Of a stretch of 64,000 nt of DNA, positions 42,905-51,246 are shown piece after piece. A program made the position numbers and the translations under genes. Origin of the DNA: Paraburkholderia diazotrophica (GTDB lineage: Bacteria; Pseudomonadota; Gammaproteobacteria; Burkholderiales; Burkholderiaceae). The stretch's first letter is position 1. The number at the start of each line of letters is the position of its first letter. The notes below the pieces were generated by a model. It worked only from the letters and a program-made list of their open reading frames with translations. It searched no databases and was not told the origin of the DNA. The DNA lies in assembly GCF_900108945.1 (NCBI RefSeq), contig NZ_FNYE01000030.1, positions 1-64,000 on the forward strand, given 5' to 3'.

Positions 42905-44323
42905 TCATTTGACTTCCTGTGTAACGAGTTCGCCGAATACGCGGACGGCGCGATCGATATCCGCGTTCCATGGATGCCCGAAGTTGAGCCGTACGCAATG
43001 CCGGAAGCCGCGTGCCGCAGAGAAAATCGGTCCCGGCGCGATGCTCACACCCTGCTCGATCGCGCGCCTGTGCAGCGTCAACGCGTCGATCGTTTCGGGC
43101 AATTCGAGCCATACGAAATAGCCGCCCGACGGACACGTCCACTTCACACCCTTCGGCATGTAACGTCGCAACGCCACATTCATGGCATCGAGTTGCGCGC
43201 GCAATGCCGCGCGCAATTTACGCAAATGCCGGTCGTATCCGCCATGTTGAAGATAATCCGCGATACCTGCCTGCACGGGAATGCTCGCCGAAAGCGTCGT
43301 CATCAGCTTCGCACGCTGTACTTTCTCCGCGAATTTTCCCGCAGCAGCCCAGCCAATTCGATACCCAGGCGCAAGCGTCTTCGAGAAGGAACTGCAATGC
43401 ATGACAAGCCCTTTTCGATCGAATGCAATCGCGGGCAACGGATAATCCGCCTGAAAATGCAGTTCGCCATACACGTCGTCTTCGATCAACGGCACTTCAT
43501 GTCGCGCGAGCAGTTCGACTAGCGCCTTCTTCTTTTCGAGCGGCATCGTCGCGCCCGTCGGGTTCTGGTAGTTCGTCATGAACCAGCACGCGCGAATGGG
43601 GTGCTTGTCGAGCGCCTGTTCGAGCGCATTCAGATCGAGGCCGGTTTGCGAATCGACGGGAATTTCGACGGCGCGCAAATCGAGTCGCTCAATCGCCTGC
43701 AGCGCGGCGTAAAAGCCCGGGGACTCGACGGCCACCACGTCGCCAGGACGGGTCACGGCCATCAGACATAGATTCAACGCTTCGAGCGCACCATTGGTGA
43801 CGACGATTTCATCGAGCCGCTGCGACAGTCCCATGCCCAGATAACGCAGCGCAATCTGCTGACGCAATGCCTCGTTGCCAGGCGGCAAATCGACGACGGT
43901 ACTCCAAGGATTGACCGTGCGCGCCGTTTGCGCGAGCGACTTCGCAAGACGCGGCAACGGAAACAGCATGGGGGAAGGAAACGCGGAACCGAGTGGCACG
44001 ACACCCGGATGCCTTGCCGCTTCGAGTACGCTAAAAACGAGTTCGCTGATATCGACTTTCGCTGACTCGGCGAGCGCTCGCTTCGCCGTGACCTCGCGAC
44101 TTTCGGGAACGGCCGCGCCGCGCGCGACGTAATAGCCGGAACGCTCCTGCGCGCGAATGAGTCCCCACTCCTCCAATAGATAGTAGGCGCGAAATGCCGT
44201 CGACTGACTGACGCCGTGCTGCGCGATGACCTGTCGCAACGAAGGCATCCGCGTGCCTACGGCGAGACTGCCCGAGCGTATTTCCGCCGCCATCGTATTG
44301 GCGAGTGATTCGTACCGAGTCAT
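42905..44323 (-). CDS. MocR-type (GntR HTH plus aminotransferase domain) regulator
   Basis: A 472-residue fusion. An N-terminal GntR winged HTH (MPSLRQVIAQHGVSQSTAFRAYYLLEEWGL, about residues 25-54) is joined to a type I aminotransferase-like domain. The PLP-binding region is present: SFSKTLAPGYRIGW contains the Schiff-base Lys, with FMTNYQNPTG upstream. MocR proteins sense amines or PLP-amino-acid adducts and usually regulate an adjacent gene. The upstream neighbour is the DHA2 exporter on the same strand, 108 bases away. Confidence 0.92.
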   Translation of the reverse strand: MTRYESLANTMAAEIRSGSLAVGTRMPSLRQVIAQHGVSQSTAFRAYYLLEEWGLIRAQERSGYYVARGAAVPESREVTAKRALAESAKVDISELVFSVLEAARHPGVVPLGSAFPSPMLFPLPRLAKSLAQTARTVNPWSTVVDLPPGNEALRQQIALRYLGMGLSQRLDEIVVTNGALEALNLCLMAVTRPGDVVAVESPGFYAALQAIERLDLRAVEIPVDSQTGLDLNALEQALDKHPIRACWFMTNYQNPTGATMPLEKKKALVELLARHEVPLIEDDVYGELHFQADYPLPAIAFDRKGLVMHCSSFSKTLAPGYRIGWAAAGKFAEKVQRAKLMTTLSASIPVQAGIADYLQHGGYDRHLRKLRAALRAQLDAMNVALRRYMPKGVKWTCPSGGYFVWLELPETIDALTLHRRAIEQGVSIAPGPIFSAARGFRHCVRLNFGHPWNADIDRAVRVFGELVTQEVK

Positions 44324-44431
44324 CGAAGGGTGCGCGTCGCAGGGCGCTCTTTATGGAGAGCTTTTTATACTAATCGGTACTGCACCGCGCAATCAACGTT
44401 TGCCGCTTCTCATCCATTTCTCATCCACTTC

Positions 44432-45946
44432 TCATCGATGTCTCATCGACAGATAGACCACGAATGCCGAAACGGCCGCGACCAGCGCAGCCCCGCCGAA
44501 TGCTTGCGAGAAGCCCTCGCCGTAACTCGAACGCGCAATATGGGTCAGCGTGTCCGTCAGTGCAGGCGGATAGAGCGTGAATGCACGCGCGAAGTCGCCC
44601 GCCATCACACGCTCCGCGAAGCCCGGCACGGAAGGCACTTGCACGTGAGACATCTGCGCGGTCAACGCCGAACGCACACCTTCGGCCAGCACTGCGCCGA
44701 GTCCGGAAAAGCCCAGAAGAATGCCAGTGAAGCGCGACGTCGTGCTGACGCCGGACGCCATGCCCGCGCGTTCTCGCGGGACCGTGCCCATGATCGCCTT
44801 CTGCGTTTCGCCGTTCAGCAGTCCCCCGCCGCTGCCGAGCAGCGCCATCGCGGCGATCAGCCATGCATGATCCGCGCGGCGCGCGGCAAGCATCATCGCG
44901 AGATTGCCGCATGCGACCACTGCGAGGCCGAGCGTCAGAATCTGCCGTGAATCCATATATGCCGCGAGTCTGCGCCCAAGTTGCGGCAGCAACAGCATCG
45001 CCAGCGCGAAAGGCAACATACCGGCTCCCGCACTGAGCGCGCTCTCGCCTCGCGCGTTTTGCAGGAACAGCGGCAACAGCGAGGCCATCACTTGCGCCGA
45101 CGACGCATACGCGAACATCGCCACGATTGCGCCGACAAAGGGCAGCGAACGAAACAGTGTGAGATCGAGCATCGGATGCGCGCGCCTGCTTTCGACCAGT
45201 GCAAACGCAGCGAACAGCGCGACACCGGCACACGCGCGCGACACAGCGGATATGCTGAACCATCCGCGTTCGGGGCCGAGAATAAGGGCCCACGTCAACG
45301 AAAACATCGCTGCCGCAAAGAGCGCGATACCCGGCAGATCGAGCGAGCGCGGCGTCGGGTCGCGCGACTCGTCGACGATTCTGACAACACCCGTCGCCAG
45401 CAGCGCACAGATAGGCACATTGATCGTGAATGCCCAGCGCCAGCCCATATACGCGCTGACGACACCGCCGATCAGCGGCGAAAGGACCATCGTCAGCCCC
45501 ATGATGCCGCCCCACACGGCCCATGCACGCGCACGTTCGCGCTCGTCATGAAACGCATGTCCGATGATCGCGAGCGCGGGCGCGAGCAGGAACGCCGCGC
45601 CTACACCCTGCGCGGCGCGCGCGATATACAGCAGCGATGCGTTCGGCGCGACGCCGCATGCGAACGAAGCGAGCGCGAAAAGCGCAATGCCCGCGAGGAA
45701 CACGTGCTTGCGCCCGAAGCGGTCGGCGAGCGAACCGGCGGGGAGCAGCAGCGCGGCGAAGCACAGCACATAAGCGCTGATCACCCATTCGATATCGGCA
45801 AACGATGCATTGAGATCGCGCGCGATGTTGGGCAGAACGATGCCGACGACATTCGTGTCGAGCACGGTCATTGCACACCCCATCGACGCAATGAGTAGCA
45901 GCGGCGTGCCGTGAGAGGCCGAACGGGTAGCGGTGATTGAACTCAT
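44432..45946 (-). CDS. MFS exporter, DHA2 (14-TMS) drug-resistance family
   Basis: A 504-residue membrane protein with about 14 hydrophobic segments. The DHA2 motif C-like run VLSPLIGGVVSAYMGWRWAFTIN and the motif A GSLADRFGRKH are visible; MTVLDTNVVGIVLPNIARDL is the family start. It exports toxic or antimicrobial compounds by proton antiport. The divergent LysR gene lies across 121 bases and is the likely local regulator. Confidence 0.92.
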   Translation of the reverse strand: MSSITATRSASHGTPLLLIASMGCAMTVLDTNVVGIVLPNIARDLNASFADIEWVISAYVLCFAALLLPAGSLADRFGRKHVFLAGIALFALASFACGVAPNASLLYIARAAQGVGAAFLLAPALAIIGHAFHDERERARAWAVWGGIMGLTMVLSPLIGGVVSAYMGWRWAFTINVPICALLATGVVRIVDESRDPTPRSLDLPGIALFAAAMFSLTWALILGPERGWFSISAVSRACAGVALFAAFALVESRRAHPMLDLTLFRSLPFVGAIVAMFAYASSAQVMASLLPLFLQNARGESALSAGAGMLPFALAMLLLPQLGRRLAAYMDSRQILTLGLAVVACGNLAMMLAARRADHAWLIAAMALLGSGGGLLNGETQKAIMGTVPRERAGMASGVSTTSRFTGILLGFSGLGAVLAEGVRSALTAQMSHVQVPSVPGFAERVMAGDFARAFTLYPPALTDTLTHIARSSYGEGFSQAFGGAALVAAVSAFVVYLSMRHR

Positions 45947-46034
45947 GAGACTGGCTTTGCGGAGAGACGGCGGACGGTAAGCCGCATTTCACCAGTTATT
46001 TCTATTCCGTTCATTCCCGCATTTCTTGAATATA

Positions 46035-46051
46035 ATTAGCTATAACCTAAT
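46035..46051 (+). promoter_or_regulatory. LysR-type operator (T-N11-A)
   Basis: ATTAGCTATAACCTAAT: ATTAG and CTAAT arms with a 7-base centre, a classical LysR box. It lies 17-33 bases before the LysR start, in the region shared with the divergent exporter. Confidence 0.6.
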
Positions 46052-46067
46052 ACTCGCAGTACGCATC

Positions 46068-46943
46068 ATGGAACTCAGGCATCTGCGTTATTTCATCGCT
46101 GTCGCGGAGCGACTGCATTTTGCACAGGCCGCTGAAGCCCTCGGCATTGCGCCGCCCACGCTGACCGTGCAGATTCAGGAGATGGAGCGCACGCTGCAGG
46201 CGCAACTGTTTCGCCGCACCAAACGCACAGTCGCGCTCACGCCTGCCGGAGAAGCGTTTCTCACCGAAGCGCGCGAGACCCTCGCGCAATTCGAACGCAC
46301 GCTGAATGTCGGAAAGCGCGCTGGACGCGGCGAGCTGGGGCGAATCCACATCGGCTATGTCGGCTCGGCTGCGTTTTCGGGCATCCTGCAGAAACAGATT
46401 CGCGCGTTCCGCAAATCGCGGCCGGGCGTCCTCGTGCAGGCAACCGAACATCCGATGGGCGAACTACCCGCGTTGCTGGAGGAAGGACGCGTCGACGTCG
46501 CGTTCGTGCGCATGCCCGTCGACCTGCCGTCCTCGCTGCGCGCGCACGTGCTGGCACGCGATGCGTTCTGCGCGGCGCTGCCCGCCGAGCATCCGCTGGC
46601 GGCAGCGGTCGGGCCGATCAAGGCGCGCGCGCTGGCGGGCGAAACCTTCGTCGTGCCCGAACAGGACCTCGGCACGCGGGAAATCGCGCGGCGCGGCCGC
46701 TTCAATCCGCGCATCGTGAGCGCGCCGGGGACGCTGCTCGCCGTGTTGACACAGGTCTCCGTCGGCGCGGGCGTGGCCATCGTACCCAACGTGCTGACGC
46801 GGGTCGTCAATCTGCCGAACGTCGTCTTCAAGACGCTTGCGGGCGAGCCAGTCACGTCAGAGGTCGCCGCCGTCTTCCGTAAATACGAGCATTCGCCCGC
46901 GACGAAAAAGCTGATCGAGCAGATGACGGGTAAGACGGCCTAG
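46068..46943 (+). CDS. LysR family regulator divergent from the DHA2 exporter
   Basis: A 291-residue LysR protein: MELRHLRYFIAVAERLHFAQAAEALGIAPPTLTVQIQEME is the winged HTH, and the effector domain starts around residue 90. The frame is open to 46026, but the Met at 46068 is the standard LysR start. It probably controls the exporter and itself through the T-N11-A box just upstream. The effector is likely an exported aromatic or antimicrobial compound, not identifiable by eye. Confidence 0.9.
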   Translation: MELRHLRYFIAVAERLHFAQAAEALGIAPPTLTVQIQEMERTLQAQLFRRTKRTVALTPAGEAFLTEARETLAQFERTLNVGKRAGRGELGRIHIGYVGSAAFSGILQKQIRAFRKSRPGVLVQATEHPMGELPALLEEGRVDVAFVRMPVDLPSSLRAHVLARDAFCAALPAEHPLAAAVGPIKARALAGETFVVPEQDLGTREIARRGRFNPRIVSAPGTLLAVLTQVSVGAGVAIVPNVLTRVVNLPNVVFKTLAGEPVTSEVAAVFRKYEHSPATKKLIEQMTGKTA

Positions 46944-47179
46944 TACTTTCCCGGGCTTTTACTCGCCCCACGACCTATCATTGGAGAACGATACCGACGC
47001 TCGACATTCGCCCGCAATTCGCTGGGCGTGTTCGAAGCGGACTGGATCGTTCCTTGCTGCACAGCACCGAAGCGAACGCCCCAGACCGGACCAACTGGCC
47101 CCGGGCAAAGGAAAAATCGCCCGAAAAACCGCGCTGGCCGACGTTCGTGTATCACACCTGGCACTCACGGAGAAATCAA

Positions 47180-47440
47180 ATGACCATCGAATTCACCAGC
47201 CGCCGGCACGTCGTAGCCGCATCGCGAGTCGCATTCGAAGCGAACGTCGAAGGAAAGGAGGTATGGTGCAGCGTATCAATCGACGCCCTCAACGACCACT
47301 TCGGCAATACGGGCACGTCGTCCCACGATCTGATCGCGGCGTTCGAGGGTAACAGGAAGGCGATTGAGGCGGCCGCCCGCCGAGTGTTACAGCGAAATGG
47401 GGGACAGTCGGTGGAACTGGAGACGCGCGACTTCCATTAG
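47180..47440 (+). CDS. DUF1488 family protein (second copy)
   Basis: An 86-residue protein: MTIEFTSRRHVVAASRVAFEANVEGKEVWC, then VSIDALNDHFG and a C-terminal helix ending ELETRDFH. It matches the first DUF1488 copy at 39358-39627 in length, central ALxxHF motif and C-terminal helix, though the two are strongly diverged. A CGGAG site lies 11 bases before the ATG. It is monocistronic. Function is unknown. Confidence 0.78.
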   Translation: MTIEFTSRRHVVAASRVAFEANVEGKEVWCSVSIDALNDHFGNTGTSSHDLIAAFEGNRKAIEAAARRVLQRNGGQSVELETRDFH

Positions 47441-47789
47441 AGCCCGCTCGAAAGCGGCGTCGCGCGCGGGAAAGACCAACACCGGCGTGCGCGACGCCGA
47501 CGGGATCAACCGTCTATCCACGCAAACTCGTCGCGATTAGACCTGCGGCACTTTCACCTGAAAAAAGCCTTTTCAAGGCGCCTGGTGAAAATGAAGGGGT
47601 GTCAAAAGAGATGAACTTCTAGTTTTCGCAGGGCCCGACAACCCATTGCGCATTGGCTCGCACAGATCGCATTGACGAAAACTCTCAGCAATTGCGAAAA
47701 GATCCGGCACGACGAACGAGCTTTTTAGTCTGCCGCCGTGCGTGGCGTTTGGGCGAGGCAGTGCAGTGCCCCGCCCTCCAATTGACTTT
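47441..47789. other. Interval of about 350 bases between DUF1488 and H-NS genes
   Basis: No gene seen. A GGGCG...CGCCC inverted repeat near 47752-47778 just past the H-NS stop could be a weak terminator; it lacks a T-run. Confidence 0.4.
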
Positions 47790-48365
47790 TTAAGCGCGTG
47801 ATTTTCTCGCAGCCTTTTTGGCCGCTGTCTTTTTCGGGGCAACGCTGTTCATTCCTGTGGCCTTTGCAGCTCCAATCAGAAACTTGTTACGGTCTTTTTC
47901 CGCTGCCAGCCATGCCGGCGCCGGACCACGACCGCTCCAGGTCGCGCCCGTCTCCGGGTGACGATATTTGGCGGGTTGCGGTCCTTTAGGCTGGCCGTTG
48001 CCCGTCGCGCCCTTGGCGGACGCGCTCGTCGCAAGCTCGCTCGCCGCGCCGGGAACGAGGTACTTGTTGCGATCCTTCGCACCTGCAATCCAGGCCGGCG
48101 CGCGACCGTGCCCCGTCCAGGTCGCGCCCGTTTTGGGATCGCGATATCTGGCTACACCTTTCGTCTGCACACCTGCCGACTTCAGCGAAGGACGGCCGCG
48201 CTTTCTATGGCCGAGGTGCGCATCGATATCGGCCGTCGTCAGATTGTGCCTGGCCATCAATGAGCGAATGCTTTCGAGGGCCGCCGTCGACTTTTGGGAA
48301 GCGATGGCATCGGCCTGCTGCTGAAGCTTTTGTATCTTTGCCTGAAGTGCTTCGAGTGTAGCCAT
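47790..48365 (-). CDS. H-NS family nucleoid protein with duplicated DNA-binding domain
   Basis: A 191-residue protein. An N-terminal coiled-coil oligomerisation region (1-50) is followed by GHRKRGRPSLK. Two copies of the H-NS C-terminal DNA-binding core follow: residues 74-104 (RYRDPKTGATWTGHGRAPAW and on) and 134-164 (KYRHPETGATWSGRGPAPAW and on), each ending KDRNKYL/KDRNKFL. The tail is Lys/Ala-rich and histone-like. Ordinary H-NS has one such core in about 100-135 residues. It would silence AT-rich or acquired DNA, possibly with altered bridging. It is a single gene. Confidence 0.93.
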   Translation of the reverse strand: MATLEALQAKIQKLQQQADAIASQKSTAALESIRSLMARHNLTTADIDAHLGHRKRGRPSLKSAGVQTKGVARYRDPKTGATWTGHGRAPAWIAGAKDRNKYLVPGAASELATSASAKGATGNGQPKGPQPAKYRHPETGATWSGRGPAPAWLAAEKDRNKFLIGAAKATGMNSVAPKKTAAKKAARKSRA

Positions 48366-49004
48366 ATTGAAAACTCCTTATTGAAGATACCGGCACTATG
48401 CCACGGACATGTCATATATGGCTAGAGTTCATCCATTACATGAAAGACAAATGCCTTTCGTTTTGGTGCCAGGCGCGGCGCTCAACGGGAGCATTAAGAA
48501 AAATCCGATTCGCGTAGGGAATAGCGAGAATGTCAAATTGCTTGCATTGACGTTGGGCAGACCGGCTAACCGTTCTATGCAGAAGCGAGATAAACCACTC
48601 AAAGGTCAATTCTTTGAGCATTGCGCGGCGAATGAACGGCGCGACTTCAACGAGTCTTTACAAGTGTGTCGACTTTGAATTCCTCATCGGCGGCTTCGTG
48701 CGATGGCGATGTATTGTTTTGAAAGCGTCGTTGACGCAAGCCACTACCACGCGCTGCCGGTTCTTTCCTTTTCGATCGACAGTCCCGATTCGGTTTCCGC
48801 AATCTTCGTACAGTCGGCGTACGTGCAAGCCGGCGTCATGAGTCACGCATCGAATAAACCACTCACGAGTAGGCTTAATAATGAAAAAGGCCGGAACCCG
48901 CAGCATGCAGGCACCGGCCACGATTCCCAATCGAAAGGCCTGGTGTAGCGTCAGCGATTCATATCGATCTGCCCTATCGCGGATATCGCGGGCAACGCAC
49001 GCGA
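48366..49004. other. Interval of about 640 bases, less GC-rich, with one terminator
   Basis: ORFs here (for example 48409-48678, plus strand) lack ribosome sites and known families. The reverse-strand terminator at 48884-48919 serves the DUF4148 gene. I see nothing else I can support. Confidence 0.5.
48884..48919 (-). terminator. Rho-independent terminator of the DUF4148 gene
   Basis: On the reverse strand GGCCGG...CCGGCC with an inner CCTGC/GCGGG stem, followed by TTTTT. It lies about 85 bases past the DUF4148 stop. Confidence 0.7.
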
Positions 49005-49316
49005 TCAGTGGTGCGCGAACGTGATGCCGTTCGTGCGGACGTCACGCACGCCAGCTTGCGACGAACCATTCGACGCCGCACCGTATCCGCTTTCGTGTGC
49101 GGACGCCGTATGCTGCGCGGCCAGACGGGCTTCGGCGGCCTCGATGTGGACGGGATAGCTGTTGCGGTCGTCGAGCGGGCTATAGCCGACGTTATGCAGC
49201 TGCACCAGTTCTTCGCGAACTTGCGCGCGCGTCAGAGGCTGACTGGTCTGCGCGAATGAAGCGAGGGGAGCGCTAATCAGAGCCGCAATGACAAAAGCTT
49301 TAGCAAACGTTTTCAT
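49005..49316 (-). CDS. DUF4148 family exported protein
   Basis: A 103-residue protein with a signal peptide (MKTFAKAFVIAALISAPLASFAQ) and the DUF4148 core LTRAQVREELVQLHNVGYSP, followed by a Ser/Ala/Gly-rich C-terminus. These small periplasmic proteins are very abundant in Burkholderia and Paraburkholderia, usually as several paralogues; the function is unknown. An upstream Met at 49379 has no signal-peptide logic, so the start at 49316 is chosen. Confidence 0.87.
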   Translation of the reverse strand: MKTFAKAFVIAALISAPLASFAQTSQPLTRAQVREELVQLHNVGYSPLDDRNSYPVHIEAAEARLAAQHTASAHESGYGAASNGSSQAGVRDVRTNGITFAHH

Positions 49317-49514
49317 GGCAACACCTCCGGGACTGTTCGTTTGGGCTGCTTCGAACTGCTTTCTGCAACCGTTGAACACAAGTCTAGAGGCGCAGCGCCG
49401 GCGGATAAATCCGCGGCGCGTGAAAAGATCATTCAGGGAATCGCGACAATCCGCGGTGCATCGCTGTGTCCGCTTCCAGCGGGCACTTCGAACGCGATCT
49501 GCGGCGCGCGGCCG

Positions 49515-49880
49515 TTAGCCCGCCAGTTTCCTGAACGTTTCGAGCACGGCGTCGCCCTTGAACGGCTTGACGATCCAGCCCTTTACGCCTGCCGCCTTGC
49601 CGCGCTCCTTCATCGCGGGACTGCTTTCCGTCGTCAGCATGATGATGTTGACGCTCGCGTTGGCCAGTTCGCTACGAATCTTTTCGGCCATCGTGAGGCC
49701 GTCCATGTTCGGCATGTTCACGTCGCTGACGATGAGACGAATGCCCGGCGACGACTTCAGCTTCGCAAGCCCGTCCTTGCCGTCCACGGCCGTCTCGACA
49801 TCGACGCCGTTCTTTCTGAGGAAGCCCGCCACTTCATCGCGAACCGTGCTCGAATCGTCCACTACCAGAACCTTTCCCAT
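49515..49880 (-). CDS. cheY: CheY-like single-domain response regulator
   Basis: A 121-residue receiver domain. The acidic pocket is Asp8/Asp9, the phospho-acceptor is Asp53 (LIVSDVNMPNMDGL), Thr83/Thr84 is the switch residue and Lys105 is in VKPFKGD. There is no output domain, so it acts by protein contact, as CheY does at the flagellar motor or as a phosphate sink. It is the last gene of a four-gene reverse operon with CheX-, receptor- and CheA-like genes. Confidence 0.9.
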   Translation of the reverse strand: MGKVLVVDDSSTVRDEVAGFLRKNGVDVETAVDGKDGLAKLKSSPGIRLIVSDVNMPNMDGLTMAEKIRSELANASVNIIMLTTESSPAMKERGKAAGVKGWIVKPFKGDAVLETFRKLAG

Positions 49881-49958
49881 TGCTCACCCCGTAGCGCGCC
49901 TTTAAAGCGGCGCATTGATTGATTGAAGACATGCGTCGTGCGCGAAAGCCGGAAACCG

Positions 49959-50498
49959 TCAGAACAGTTCGAGCTCTCCGCCGCTTTCCTCGACTTCGGT
50001 CACATGGGCGACGAAATCGATAGGCGCGCTCGCGCACACACAAAGCGTCGCGCCGATTTGTACGTTTGCGCCGATCGTCGCGCGAAATGCCGCGAGGTAC
50101 GCCGGCTTCAGTTCCGTCAGAAAAGGCACGCACGCGCCACTCAACTGATAGGGCGTCGACATGCCCAGATCAGGAAAGTACTCGATCAGTTGCTGATTGA
50201 TCGCGCCACAGCACAGATTGCCGACTTCCATCAGTGCTTCCGCCAGCGAACGGCCTTCGGCGTCGCGCAAGTAGTAATCGCGCGTCGTCTTGTCGTCGTC
50301 GAAATGCAGCACGAGCAGAAAGCGGAATACAATCGATGAAATGGTCAAAACAACGATATGGTTCGCGAGTGCCTTATTGGCCAGATGTGCGTCGAGAGCC
50401 GTGATTTCGCATGCGTCGCCGGCATGGGCGGGCAAACGCGTGCGCGCGGACTGATAGAAGATCCGTTCGATGCTTTCTTTCGCTTGCTGACTGATCAC
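49959..50498 (-). CDS. CheX/CheC-like chemotaxis phosphatase domain protein
   Basis: A 179-residue protein. The central EALMEVGNLCCGAINQQL carries the E-x-x-N dephosphorylation motif of CheC/CheX/FliY proteins (Glu91, Asn94). CheC has two such motifs and CheX one; a second copy is not evident, so CheX-like is the better fit. It would accelerate dephosphorylation of the CheY encoded next. It overlaps the upstream receptor-like gene by 4 bases. It is somewhat longer than CheX proper (about 155 residues). Confidence 0.75.
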   Translation of the reverse strand: MISQQAKESIERIFYQSARTRLPAHAGDACEITALDAHLANKALANHIVVLTISSIVFRFLLVLHFDDDKTTRDYYLRDAEGRSLAEALMEVGNLCCGAINQQLIEYFPDLGMSTPYQLSGACVPFLTELKPAYLAAFRATIGANVQIGATLCVCASAPIDFVAHVTEVEESGGELELF

Positions 50499-51229
50499 GA
50501 CGTCGCCTGTTCTAACCGGGATTGAATCTGGCCGGCGAGCGCCTCGACGCTCGCCAGCGACGCTGCGATCATCTTGCCGCCTGCCTGAATGTCCTGAAAC
50601 GTGGCCGTCGTGATAAGGTCGTTGCGATTCAGGCTGTCGTGATAGCTCTTCGACAGTTCCTGCGAGCGCGAAGCCAGCGCGCGCACTTCGCTCGCGACGA
50701 TCGAAAAACCACGTCCGGCCGCGCCTGCACGCGCCGCTTCGATCGAAGCGTTCAACGATACGATCAGCACGTGCCGCACGATCGACGACAGCTCATTGTT
50801 TTTCGTATGCATGTCGTGGTTCTGTGCCATCAGCGAAATCATCTGATCATGCCAGCGCTCGAACGTGGCCGACAGATGCCGCAAGCGCGCGGCCTCGCCG
50901 GAAAGACGCGTCGCGTGCTGAAGCCATTCGTCCTTCTGGTTCAATAGCGCATTGAACGCGGCGCGCGCCTCTTCGGCTTGCGTCGAATGGTGCACGAGAT
51001 CCTCGCGCAACGTGTCGGCCAGCGCGTGCAATTCGCGCGCCTGCTGCTCGTGCTGCCGGATCTCCGCTGCATGTCGCTCTTCGGCCCGCGCCAGTTCCTT
51101 AGCCTGCGACTCGAGCGCCGTCCGGTGCTGCTCGCTGGCTTTTCTGATGAGCCAACGATGCGCGAGCACACACACAAGCGCGCTCGCGACAACGCCGGCC
51201 AGCGCCGCGATCACATACTGTTCAACCAC
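50495..51229 (-). CDS. Minimal membrane-anchored receptor-like signalling protein
   Basis: A 244-residue protein. A single N-terminal membrane segment (about residues 6-26) is followed directly by a long Glu/Gln/Ala coiled coil and the MCP hairpin-tip motif VSLNASIEAARAGAAGRGFSIVASEVRALASRSQELS (about residues 158-194, quoted in part). There is no periplasmic sensor domain and no HAMP. It is under half the length of a normal chemoreceptor (about 520-550). It starts 17 bases after the kinase gene and overlaps the CheX-like gene, so it probably works with both. Confidence 0.85.
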   Translation of the reverse strand: MVEQYVIAALAGVVASALVCVLAHRWLIRKASEQHRTALESQAKELARAEERHAAEIRQHEQQARELHALADTLREDLVHHSTQAEEARAAFNALLNQKDEWLQHATRLSGEAARLRHLSATFERWHDQMISLMAQNHDMHTKNNELSSIVRHVLIVSLNASIEAARAGAAGRGFSIVASEVRALASRSQELSKSYHDSLNRNDLITTATFQDIQAGGKMIAASLASVEALAGQIQSRLEQATS

Positions 51230-51246
51230 AACGAATCCCCGTAGTG

